Origin: [Streptosporangium] indianense
GTDB lineage: Bacteria > Actinomycetota > Actinomycetes > Streptomycetales > Streptomycetaceae
Reading direction: 5' to 3'
NCBI RefSeq assembly: GCF_021474405.1
Contig: NZ_JAKEIO010000010.1
Location: 1-64,000, forward strand
Length of the DNA stretch: 64,000 nucleotides
The number at the start of each line of letters is the position of its first letter. Positions within the stretch are counted from its first letter, which is position 1. The notes beneath the pieces were generated by a model. The model was given only the letters and a program-made list of their open reading frames with translations, did no database searches and was not told where the DNA came from. The position numbers were made by a program, and so were the translations under genes. Below, piece by piece: positions 42,383-50,201 of the stretch.

Positions 42383-42419
42383 CGGGGCGGCCACCGAGGA
42401 CTCCTCGGCGGCCGCCCCG
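42383..42419 (+). terminator. Terminator after the TerC-family gene
   Basis: CGGGGCGGCC (42383-42392) pairs with GGCCGCCCCG (42410-42419); an inner CCGAGG/CCTCGG extends the stem to 16 pairs with one bulge. Begins 29 nt after the stop codon. Confidence 0.75.
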
Positions 42420-42484
42420 TCGGTCTTCATGGACCGTGGGTACGGCGGTGACCTGCGGTCTCCGAGTGAAACGTGGGGGGCGGA

Positions 42485-43219
42485 ATGGGCCTGTTCGACG
42501 GACTCCGGCGCGGCGAGGCGCAGTTCGACTCGGGCGACGCGGCGACCAACGCGATCGAGCTGACCAGGCGGCGCGCGCAGATATCGCTCACCAAGCAGGG
42601 CGCGGCCACCGGCCACCTGCGCGTCAACCTCAGCTGGCGGATGCGCACCTCCGACATCGGCGGCTCCCAGCGCGAGAGCCTGCTGCGCCACCCCTTCCGG
42701 GCCCTCAAGCCACCTGAGGTCGTCGGCCACAGCCAGAGCATGGTCAACGTCGACCTCGACCTCGGCTGCCTCTACGAACTCCAGGACGGCACCAAGGGTG
42801 TCGTCCAGCCCCTCGGCGGCTACTACGGCGACGTCAACGCCCCGCCGTACGTCAAGCTCAGCGGCGACGACCGGTTCGGCTCCGGCTCCGGCGAGACGAT
42901 GTACATCAACCTGGACCACCGCGACGACATCAAGCGGCTCCTGGTCTTCGTCTACATCTACGACCAGACCCCCGCCTTCGACCGCACGCACGCCAGCGTC
43001 ACGCTCTATCCGAGCAGCGGGCCGCGGATCGAGATCCACCTCGACGAACGCCAGCCTCAGGCCCGCTCCTGCGCCGTCGTCATGATCGAGAAGGTGAAGA
43101 ACGAGATCGTCGTCCGCCGCGAGGCCAAGTTCGTCTACGGCTTCCAGGCCGAGCTGGACCGGCTGTACGGATGGGGGCTGCAGTGGGGGCGGGGCTACAA
43201 GTCGAAGGTCGACCGCTGA
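42485..43219 (+). CDS. TerA-like member of the TerD superfamily
   Basis: 244 residues from ATG at 42485; an in-frame GTG at 42473 would add four residues. The TerD-type fold is recognisable in RAQISLTKQGAATGHLRVNLSW, the acidic MVNVDLDLGCLYELQDG, and the late VRREAKFVYGFQAELDRLYGWGLQWGRGYKSK, which is closest to TerA/TerF proteins rather than to the 191-residue TerD group. The N-terminal GLFDGLRRGEAQFDSGDAATNAIEL is an extra segment. Predicted partner of the TerD and TerC proteins in a stress-sensing membrane assembly. Confidence 0.85.
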   Translation: MGLFDGLRRGEAQFDSGDAATNAIELTRRRAQISLTKQGAATGHLRVNLSWRMRTSDIGGSQRESLLRHPFRALKPPEVVGHSQSMVNVDLDLGCLYELQDGTKGVVQPLGGYYGDVNAPPYVKLSGDDRFGSGSGETMYINLDHRDDIKRLLVFVYIYDQTPAFDRTHASVTLYPSSGPRIEIHLDERQPQARSCAVVMIEKVKNEIVVRREAKFVYGFQAELDRLYGWGLQWGRGYKSKVDR

Positions 43220-43261
43220 CCCCGCGGCCCCGGCGTCCGCCGGGTCCGGGTCCGGGTCCGG

Positions 43262-44167
43262 CTAGCGTCCGACGAACTGCGGGCCCTGCGGGGGCAACCG
43301 GAAGTCCGGGTCGGGGGCCGCGGTGACCGGCGGCGGGTAGCCGTAGCCGGGCTGCGCCCCCGCCGCGTCCGCCGTGGCCGGCGCCGGGGGGTACCCGTAC
43401 GCGGGCCGGCCCGCGGGCTGTGGGTAGCCGTAGGCCGGCTGCGTCGTCGGCGGCGCTTGCGGATACCCGTAGCCGGGCTGCGTGGGCACCGCGTTCGGCT
43501 GCTCCGGGGGCAGCGGCAGGGAGACCTCGGGAGCCTGCTGCGACGGGCCGCCGGTCGTCGGCTGCGCGGGCGTGTTCGTGGTGGGAGGCGCGGGGACCGT
43601 GGTGGTCGGCTCCTCCGCCGCCTCCGACTCGTCCACCGAGATGCCGAAGTCGGTCGCGAGGCCCTTCAGCCCGTTCGAGTAGCCCTCGCCCAGCGCCCGG
43701 AACTTCCAGCCCTCGCCGCGCCGGTACAGCTCGCCGCAGATCAGCGCGGTCTCCTCGCCCGTCTCCGGCTTGACGTCGAAGTACGCCAGCGCCTCGCTGC
43801 CGGTGGCCGCCGCGTCGTACAGCAGGATGCGCAGGGCCTGTACGCGGTCGAACGTCACGCCGTCCGCCGATGCGACCAGCAGAATCCGGCTGACCTCGGA
43901 CTCGACACCGGTCAGTTCCGTCTGGATCGTGTCGGTGAGGCCCTCGGCGATACGCTTCTTGCCCAGCCGCCACACCTTTCCGGCCGGGTGCCGGGGCTGG
44001 TTGTAGAAGACGAAGTCCTCGTCGGAGCGCACACGACCGTCGGGGCCGAGGAGCAGCGCGGAGGCGTCGACGTCCGGAACCCCCTGCCCGGGTGTCCAGC
44101 GCAGCACGGCGCGCACCGTGGTGGCTTCCAGCGGGACGTTCGACCCCTTCAGCATCGCGTGCGTCAT
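43262..44167 (-). CDS. TerD domain protein with Pro/Gly/Tyr-rich tail
   Basis: 301 residues from ATG at 44167 (ATG 44155 would give MLKGSNVPL as the start). Residues 1-180 form a TerD domain: [42 protein letters not shown] region, and [14 protein letters not shown]. The remaining 120 residues are low-complexity with [14 protein letters not shown] repeats (five copies of the GYP type), as in prion-like or adhesive tails, and no membrane segment. It is transcribed opposite to its neighbours and divergent from the lyase gene. Such TerD fusions are common in actinobacteria; the tail may mediate clustering. Confidence 0.9.
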   Translation of the reverse strand: MTHAMLKGSNVPLEATTVRAVLRWTPGQGVPDVDASALLLGPDGRVRSDEDFVFYNQPRHPAGKVWRLGKKRIAEGLTDTIQTELTGVESEVSRILLVASADGVTFDRVQALRILLYDAAATGSEALAYFDVKPETGEETALICGELYRRGEGWKFRALGEGYSNGLKGLATDFGISVDESEAAEEPTTTVPAPPTTNTPAQPTTGGPSQQAPEVSLPLPPEQPNAVPTQPGYGYPQAPPTTQPAYGYPQPAGRPAYGYPPAPATADAAGAQPGYGYPPPVTAAPDPDFRLPPQGPQFVGR

Positions 44168-44394
44168 GCGGTCATCCTGCCTTCTCGGTCCTGCTCACGA
44201 CAACGCGGGGGCCGCTGTCGCGAGCGGCGCCGACGGCCGCGGCGGACTACCGTCGTCATGGCCGAGCCTGGCTGTGATTGCCCGCGTTACCTGAAATTCA
44301 TGCCTGATGGGAACCTCCGACATGGACTTCTACGTACTATTACCGGCCACCTATCGTCGATTCGCAGGCCGCACAAACACCACGGGGGAGATCC

Positions 44395-45561
44395 ATGCGT
44401 CATTTCGGGCACATCGCCCCTGAGGTGCGGAAGCGTCTCTTCTTCCGCGAGCCCTGCGCGTTCACCCCGGACTCCCCGGCCCGCCTGCTCGCGGCGGCCC
44501 TGGGCGCCACGCTGTACAGCCCGGCCACCCGGCCGCGCCTCGCCGACGACGTCCTCAAGCAGGCCGGGCGCGGCGTCGTCTCGATGGTGCTGTGCCTGGA
44601 GGACTCGATCGACGACGCGGACGTCGGCCCCGGCGAGGCGAACCTCGTCGGCCAGCTCACCGCCCTGGACGGCCTCCCCGACGCCGACCTGCCGCTGCTG
44701 TTCATCCGGGTCCGCGCCCCCGAGCAGATACCCGACCTGGTACGACGGCTCGGCCCCGCCGTCCGGCAGCTGTCCGGCTTCGTCCTGCCCAAGTTCACCG
44801 AGGAACGCGGCATCCCCTTCCTCGAAGCCCTCGCGACCGCCGAGGCCGAAAGCGGCCGTCGCCTTTTCGCCATGCCCGTGCTGGAGTCCCCGGAACTGCT
44901 CTACCGGGAGTCGCGGGTGGAGACCCTGGAGGGCATCTCCCGCGCGGTCGACAAGTACCGCGACCGCGTGCTCGCCCTGCGCCTCGGCGTCACGGACTTC
45001 TGCTCCTCCTACGGGCTGCGCAGAGGCCCCGACATGACGGCCTACGACGTGCAGATCGTCGCCTCCGTGATCGCCGACGTGGTGAACATGCTGGGCCGCG
45101 CCGACGGCACCGGCTTCACTGTGACGGGGCCGGTGTGGGAGTACTTCAGGGTCCAGGAGCGCATGTTCAAGCCGCTGCTGCGGCAGAGCCCCTTCCTGGA
45201 GGTGCAGGCCGCGGAACTGCGCGAGAAGCTGATCGAGCACGCCATGGACGGCCTGCTGAGGGAGATCTCCCTGGACCAGGCCAACGGCCTGCTGGGCAAG
45301 ACCTGCATCCACCCCTCGCATGTGCTGCCGGTGCACGCCCTGTCGGTCGTCAGCCACGAGGAGTTCTCGGACGCCCAGGACATCCTGCGCCCCGAGCGCG
45401 GCGGCGGGGGTGTGCTGAGATCGGCGTACACGAACAAGATGAACGAGGTGAAACCGCACCGGGCCTGGGCTGAGCGGACCCTGCTGCGGGCCGAGGTTTT
45501 CGGCGTGGCGAACCAGGACATCGGCTTCGTGGAACTGCTGGCCGCGGGACTGCCCGGCTGA
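44395..45561 (+). CDS. HpcH/HpaI aldolase/citrate lyase-type protein of the Ter biosynthetic module
   Basis: 388 residues from ATG at 44395 with GGGGGAG 7 nt upstream. CitE/HpcH barrel features: SMVLCLEDSIDDADV with acidic metal residues, FVLPKFTEERG, AMPVLESPELL, and the metal Asp block LGVTDFCSSYGLRRGPD. This CitE-like subgroup is repeatedly found with phosphoribosyltransferase/TRSP/HAD genes in Ter operons (described in comparative genomics of Ter systems). It may break or form a C-C bond in an unknown metabolite. Followed after 31 nt by the fused phosphoribosyltransferase gene. Confidence 0.9.
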   Translation: MRHFGHIAPEVRKRLFFREPCAFTPDSPARLLAAALGATLYSPATRPRLADDVLKQAGRGVVSMVLCLEDSIDDADVGPGEANLVGQLTALDGLPDADLPLLFIRVRAPEQIPDLVRRLGPAVRQLSGFVLPKFTEERGIPFLEALATAEAESGRRLFAMPVLESPELLYRESRVETLEGISRAVDKYRDRVLALRLGVTDFCSSYGLRRGPDMTAYDVQIVASVIADVVNMLGRADGTGFTVTGPVWEYFRVQERMFKPLLRQSPFLEVQAAELREKLIEHAMDGLLREISLDQANGLLGKTCIHPSHVLPVHALSVVSHEEFSDAQDILRPERGGGGVLRSAYTNKMNEVKPHRAWAERTLLRAEVFGVANQDIGFVELLAAGLPG

Positions 45562-45592
45562 CCGTACGGTTTCCGAGAAAATCGAAGGGTTC

Positions 45593-48298
45593 ATGAAGAA
45601 AGCCGCGAAGGCCGCGAAGGCCGCGAAGGCCGCGAAGGCCGCGATGGCCGAGATGGCCGAGATGGCGGAGAAGGCGGAGAAGGCAGTGAACGAGGGGGAG
45701 CATCCCGAGGTGCGCGCCGACGCGGCGCCCGGGCCGGCCGACGCGGCCGACGGCGTCTGGTCCGGCGACTGGGTCGCCGAGCGGCTCGGCGTCGAGCTCG
45801 CCGGCGACGACGCGCTGACCGGCCTGCTGGGGCTGGCGCTGCGCCGCAACCCCAAGCGGGCCCATCTGCTCGTGTCGAACGTGCTGGGCAAGCACGTCCC
45901 GCAGTCGCCGTCCGTCGTGTACGGCTACGGGTGGGAGCTCGGGCGCCGGGTGCGTGAGCTGCTGGGCGACGAGGACGCCCGCAGGGCCGTCGTCCTCGGC
46001 TACGCGGAGACCGCGACCGGCCTCGGCCACTGTGTCGCCGACGGGCTGGGCCTCGCCCCCTACCTGCACTCCACCCGCCGCCCGGTCGCCGGTGTCGACG
46101 CGGCCGGCGGTTTCGAGGAGTCCCACTCCCACGCGACCTCGCACCTGCTGCTGCCCGAGGACCCGGCCCTGCTCGCCGGTGACGGGCCGCTGGTCCTGGT
46201 CGACGACGAGTTCTCCACGGGCAACACGGTGCTGAACACCGTCCGTGACCTTCACGGACGGTATCCGCGGCGGCGGTACGTCGTGGTGGCGCTGGTGGAC
46301 ATGCGGTCGCCCGTCGACGCGGGGCGCCTCGCGGAATTCGCCGAGGAGATCGGAGCCCGGGTCGACCTGGTCACGGCGGCTTCGGGGACCGTGCGGCTGC
46401 CCGAGGGGGTGCTGGAGAAGGGGCAGGAGCTGGTGGGGCGGTACGAGGCGGAAAGTGCGGCGGAGGGTTCGTCGGCGGGTGCGGCGACGTCGGGGCCGTT
46501 CGCGCAGTTCCCCGCGCCCCCGAACAGCGGCGTTGCCGAGACGTCCCTTTCAGGGGCGCGGCAAACTGCGCGAACGGCCCCCACCGGCCCGCACCCGCAC
46601 GACAACGGCACCGCCCCCCACGCCACCCGCATCGACCTGCACTGGCCCGCCGGCCTTCCCGACGGGGGCCGACACGGCTTCACCCCCGCCCATCGGGAAC
46701 GCCTGGAGGCCGCCCTCCCCGCGATGGCCCGCCGCCTGGCGCAGGCGCTGCCCCACGGCGCCCGCCGCGTCCACATCCTCGGCTTCGAGGAGCTGATGTA
46801 CGCGCCGCTGAGGCTCGCCCGCGAGCTGGAGCGCGACACCGGCCTCGAGGTCCGCTACTCCACCACCACCCGCTCACCCGTCCTGGCCGTCGACGACCCC
46901 GGCTACGCCATACGCACCCGCCTCGCCTTCCCCGCCCACGACGACCCCGCCGACGGCCCCGGCGAGCGGTACGCCTACAACGTCGCGGGCGCCGGATTCG
47001 ACGCCGTCGTCGCCGTCGTCGACTCGGCCGCGGACACGCCCGCCCTGCACGCGCCCGACGGTCTGCTGGCCCGCCTCGCCGCGCACACGCCGCGCGTCCT
47101 CCTCGCCGTCGTACCGTCGTACGCCCCCGAAAGGCCCTCCATGCTGCCCGAGCCCCTCCGCGGCCCCGACTTCTCCTCGTACGCGCCCGAGGAGGTCGGC
47201 TGGCTGCTCCAGGACCTCTCGGACGTGACCCTGGAGGCGCCGACCGAGGAGCGCGAGGAGGCGATCCAGAGCGGCGGCGCGCACTACGCGGAGTCGCTGC
47301 CCGTGGAGTACCAGCCCAGCGAGCAGTACCAGGCGCTGTTCCACGCCGCGCTGGACGACTCGGCGGCCCGCATCGCCCGGGCGGTCGGTGTCGTCACCGA
47401 GACCGTCCTCGCGGAGCGCTCCCCGCGTCCCGTCCTGGTCTCCCTGGCCCGCGCCGGCACCCCCGTCGGCATCCTGATGCGCCGCTGGGCCCAGCACCGG
47501 CACGGCCTCGACCTGCCGCACTACGCCGTGTCGATCGTCCGCGGCCGGGGCATCGACGCCAACGCCCTGCGCTGGCTCGCCGAGCACCACGACCCCCGGG
47601 ACGTCGTCTTCGTCGACGGCTGGACCGGCAAGGGCGCCATCACCCGCGAACTCGCCCAGGCCCTGGAGGAGTTCGAGAAGTCCGACGGCATCGGCGGCTT
47701 CAGCGCCGAGATCGCGGTGCTGGCCGATCCGGGCTCCTGCGTGCGCACCTACGGCACCCGCGAGGACTTCCTCATCCCCTCCGCCTGCCTCAACTCCACC
47801 GTCTCCGGCCTGATCTCGCGGACCGTGCTGCGCGCGGACCTGGTCGGCCCGCACGACTTCCACGGCGCGAAGTTCTACCGCGAACTCGCCGCCACGGACG
47901 TCTCGGTGGCCTTCCTGGACGCCGTCGCCGCCCGCTTCCCGGAGGTCGCCGACGCGGCCTGCGCGCAGGCCAAGGAACTGCTGGCGACCGACCGCTCGCC
48001 CACCTGGGAGGGCTGGGCCGCCGTCGAGCGCATCAGCGAGGAGTACGGCATCCACGACGTGAACCTCGTCAAGCCCGGCGTCGGCGAGACCACCCGGGTC
48101 CTGCTGCGCCGCGTGCCCTGGAAGGTCCTGGCACGAGCCGGGGCGGGCAGCGACCTCGACCACGTGCGCCTGCTGGCCGAGCAGCGCGGCGTGCCCGTCG
48201 AGGAGGTCGACCGGCTTCCCTACACCTGCGTCGGGTTGATCCACCCGAAGTACACTCGCGGCGCGACCGGCGCCGACGGCAAGGCGGTGACCCTCTGA
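45593..48298 (+). CDS. Three-part Ter protein: PRTase_2 - TRSP - PRTase_1 (StiP-like)
   Basis: 901 residues, ATG at 45593. Order seen: an Ala/Lys repeat head (about 3-33); a phosphoribosyltransferase (about 50-290) with PRPP loop VDDEFSTGNT at 203-212; a linker (about 291-345) built on a REP-like DNA element; a TRSP domain (about 350-520) with its name motif in YSTTTRSPV; and a second phosphoribosyltransferase-like domain (about 545-895) with VDGWTGKGAI at 674-683 and the C-terminal YTCVGLIHPKY, the StiP/PRTase_1 type. In many Ter operons these are two genes; here they form one chain. Predicted to build a nucleoside-like compound. Overlaps the HAD gene stop-to-start (TGATG). Confidence 0.88.
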   Translation: MKKAAKAAKAAKAAKAAMAEMAEMAEKAEKAVNEGEHPEVRADAAPGPADAADGVWSGDWVAERLGVELAGDDALTGLLGLALRRNPKRAHLLVSNVLGKHVPQSPSVVYGYGWELGRRVRELLGDEDARRAVVLGYAETATGLGHCVADGLGLAPYLHSTRRPVAGVDAAGGFEESHSHATSHLLLPEDPALLAGDGPLVLVDDEFSTGNTVLNTVRDLHGRYPRRRYVVVALVDMRSPVDAGRLAEFAEEIGARVDLVTAASGTVRLPEGVLEKGQELVGRYEAESAAEGSSAGAATSGPFAQFPAPPNSGVAETSLSGARQTARTAPTGPHPHDNGTAPHATRIDLHWPAGLPDGGRHGFTPAHRERLEAALPAMARRLAQALPHGARRVHILGFEELMYAPLRLARELERDTGLEVRYSTTTRSPVLAVDDPGYAIRTRLAFPAHDDPADGPGERYAYNVAGAGFDAVVAVVDSAADTPALHAPDGLLARLAAHTPRVLLAVVPSYAPERPSMLPEPLRGPDFSSYAPEEVGWLLQDLSDVTLEAPTEEREEAIQSGGAHYAESLPVEYQPSEQYQALFHAALDDSAARIARAVGVVTETVLAERSPRPVLVSLARAGTPVGILMRRWAQHRHGLDLPHYAVSIVRGRGIDANALRWLAEHHDPRDVVFVDGWTGKGAITRELAQALEEFEKSDGIGGFSAEIAVLADPGSCVRTYGTREDFLIPSACLNSTVSGLISRTVLRADLVGPHDFHGAKFYRELAATDVSVAFLDAVAARFPEVADAACAQAKELLATDRSPTWEGWAAVERISEEYGIHDVNLVKPGVGETTRVLLRRVPWKVLARAGAGSDLDHVRLLAEQRGVPVEEVDRLPYTCVGLIHPKYTRGATGADGKAVTL
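45602..45646 (+). repeat. 9-bp tandem repeat encoding Ala-Ala-Lys
   Basis: GCCGCGAAG occurs four times in a row from 45602 to 45637, followed by GCCGCGATG and two GCCGAGATG-like units. It encodes a helical basic head of the Ter fusion protein and is prone to length change. Confidence 0.9.
46492..46581. repeat. REP-like long inverted repeat inside the Ter fusion gene
   Basis: Arms 46492-46520 and 46553-46581 are 29 nt each with only two mismatches, separated by 32 nt. The core GCGCAGTTCCCCGCGCCCC equals the complement of the element at 20616. It stays in frame and encodes the Pro/Ala/Ser/Thr-rich linker at residues about 300-330 between two domains. Confidence 0.85.
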
Positions 48299-49107
48299 TG
48301 CCCGCGCTCGTCGCAAGCGACCTCGACCGCACCCTCATCTACTCCGCCGCGGCCCTGGCCCTCACCATGCCGGACGCGCGGGCGCCCCGGCTGCTGTGCG
48401 TGGAGGTGCACGAGAGCAAGCCGCTGTCCTACATGACGGAGACGGCGGCCCGGCTCCTCACCGAGCTGGGCGACGCGGCCGTGTTCGTGCCGACGACCAC
48501 ACGTACGCGCAAGCAGTACCTGCGCATCAACCTGCCGGGCCCCGCGCCAAGGTACGCGATCTGCGCGAACGGCGGCCACCTCCTGGTGGACGGCGTCTCC
48601 GACCCCGACTGGCACGCGCAGGTCACCGCCCGGCTGGCCGACCAGTGCGCGCCCCTGGCCGAGGTGCAGGAGCATCTGCTGCGGACCGCCGACCCGGTCT
48701 GGGTGCGCAAGCACCGGGTCGCCGACGACCTCTTCGCCTACCTCGTCGTCGAGCGTGAACTGCTGCACGAGGACTGGGTGAAGGAACTCGCGGCGTGGGC
48801 GGAGAACCTCGGCTGGACCGTGTCCCTCCAGGGCCGCAAGATCTACGCCGTGCCGAAGCCGCTCACCAAGAGCGCGGCGATGCGGGAGGTCGCCCGGCGG
48901 ACCGGGGCGGATCTCACCCTCGCCGCGGGCGACTCCCTGCTCGATACCGACCTGCTCCTCGCGGCGGACCGGGGCTGGCGGCCCGGCCACGGGGAGCTGG
49001 CCGACACCGGCTTCACGGCTCCCTCGATCAGGGTGCTTCCCGAGCGGGGCGTTCTCGCCGGGGAGCGGATCCTGCGGGAGTTTCTGGAGGCAGTGCGGGG
49101 CGCCTGA
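48298..49107 (+). CDS. HAD-superfamily phosphatase of the Ter module
   Basis: 269 residues; ATG at 48298 overlaps the upstream stop (TGATG). Catalytic motif I is SDLDRTLIY with Asp8 and Asp10, motif II VFVPTTTRT, and motif IV AAGDSLLDTDLLL carries the metal Asp pair. A C2-type cap similar to phosphomannomutase/sucrose-phosphatase HADs is likely between. In Ter operons this HAD is thought to dephosphorylate a product of the phosphoribosyltransferases. Its last 80 nt overlap the 3' end of the convergent DedA gene. Confidence 0.9.
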   Translation: MPALVASDLDRTLIYSAAALALTMPDARAPRLLCVEVHESKPLSYMTETAARLLTELGDAAVFVPTTTRTRKQYLRINLPGPAPRYAICANGGHLLVDGVSDPDWHAQVTARLADQCAPLAEVQEHLLRTADPVWVRKHRVADDLFAYLVVERELLHEDWVKELAAWAENLGWTVSLQGRKIYAVPKPLTKSAAMREVARRTGADLTLAAGDSLLDTDLLLAADRGWRPGHGELADTGFTAPSIRVLPERGVLAGERILREFLEAVRGA

Positions 49108-49762
49108 GGACTCGGGTGTCCTGGTCGTCGTGCGGGTGCGGCGCCGCCGTGGCCGATCGCGCAGTTCCCCGCGCCCCTTCGGGGCGCTTCTCCTTGGGGC
49201 GCCGCAGGAGCCGCACCCCGACGAAGACCACCACCGCCAGCGCCGCCACGGCCAGGACCACCTTGGAGTAGGCGGAGACGATGTCCGAGACCTGGTGCCA
49301 GTTGGCGCCGAGGAAGTAGCCGGAGAGGACGAACGCCGTGTTCCAGATCGCGCTGCCCAGGGTCGTCAGGCCCAGGAACACCGGCAGGCGCATGCGTTCG
49401 ACGCCCGCGGGCACGGAGATCAGGCTGCGGAAGATCGGGATCATCCGGCCGAAGAACACGGCCTTGGTGCCGTGCTTCAGGAACCAGGCCTCGGTCTTCT
49501 CGATGTCCGAGACCTTCACCAGCGGCAGCCGGGCCGCGATCGCCACCGTCCGGTCACGGCCGAGCAGCGCGCCGACGCCGTACAGCGCGAGCGCGCCGAT
49601 CACCGAGCCGGCCGTCGTCCACAGCAGCACGGCGAGCAGGCTCATCCGGCCGCTGCTCGCGGCGAACCCGGCGAGCGGCAGGATCACCTCGCTGGGCAGC
49701 GGCGGGAACAGGTTCTCCAGGGCGATGGCGAGACCGGCACCCGGCGCGCCCAGCGCGTCCAT
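49028..49762 (-). CDS. DedA family membrane protein
   Basis: 244 residues from ATG at 49762; related proteins begin a few residues earlier (QWVNDLMDAL is encoded just upstream but without a usual start codon). DedA motifs: ENLFPPLPSEVILPLAGF, FFGRMIPIFRSLISVPAG and LGSAIWNTAFVLSGYFLG. About five membrane segments. Members flip polyprenyl-phosphate or phospholipid carriers. The last 60 residues are basic, Pro-rich and run through a REP-like repeat and 80 nt into the antisense of the HAD gene, so the tail is probably an acquired extension. Confidence 0.85.
   Translation of the reverse strand: MDALGAPGAGLAIALENLFPPLPSEVILPLAGFAASSGRMSLLAVLLWTTAGSVIGALALYGVGALLGRDRTVAIAARLPLVKVSDIEKTEAWFLKHGTKAVFFGRMIPIFRSLISVPAGVERMRLPVFLGLTTLGSAIWNTAFVLSGYFLGANWHQVSDIVSAYSKVVLAVAALAVVVFVGVRLLRRPKEKRPEGARGTARSATAAPHPHDDQDTRVLRRPALPPETPAGSAPRRERPAREAP
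49155..49187. repeat. REP-like hairpin in the DedA tail
   Basis: GATCGCGCAGTTCCCCGCG then GCGCCCC-TTC-GGGGCGC (49171-49187). The core GCGCAGTTCCCCGCGCCCC is identical to that inside the Ter fusion gene at 46502-46520. It probably acts as terminator for both convergent genes. Confidence 0.75.
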
Positions 49763-49867
49763 CAGGTCGTTGACCCACTGCGGCCCGGCCGTCCGCTGCG
49801 ATGGCTGTCATGCCGCCACGCTAGGGAACCGAAGCTGAAGGGTTCCTGAGGAAACGGGACAGCCGCG

Positions 49868-50074
49868 TCAGCCGCAGCAGCCGCCTCCGCAGCAGCCGCC
49901 GCCCGAGCGTGGTGCGGGGGCCGGGGCGGAGCCGCCGACCGCGACGGTGGAGAGGAGCTTCACGGTGTCGTCGTGGCCTGACGGGCAGGCCGCCGGCTCG
50001 GAGGACTCGGCCATCGGACGGCTCAGTTCGAAGGTGTCGCCGCAGGTCCGGCAGCGGTACTCGTAGCGAGGCAT
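49868..50074 (-). CDS. FmdB-type zinc-ribbon protein
   Basis: 68 residues, ATG at 50074. N-terminal zinc ribbon YEYRCRTCGDTFE with a second pair less clear (CPSGH), typical of FmdB/YcfA regulators. The C-terminus GGGCCGGGCCG is Gly/Cys-rich, adding four cysteines that may bind metal. FmdB in methylotrophs is a putative regulator of formamidase, but in Streptomyces the role is unknown. Divergent from the PBP gene by 127 nt. Confidence 0.9.
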   Translation of the reverse strand: MPRYEYRCRTCGDTFELSRPMAESSEPAACPSGHDDTVKLLSTVAVGGSAPAPAPRSGGGCCGGGCCG

Positions 50075-50201
50075 GAGGACAGGTTAATCCGCGCCCACGT
50101 AAATGCCGCCTTTCGCGAATCTTTTGGCCGCCGTTGCCGTACCGGTGTGGAGGACCTGTAAAAGCCGCTGATAACTTTCGAACGCGCGAGGAGCCGAACA
50201 G

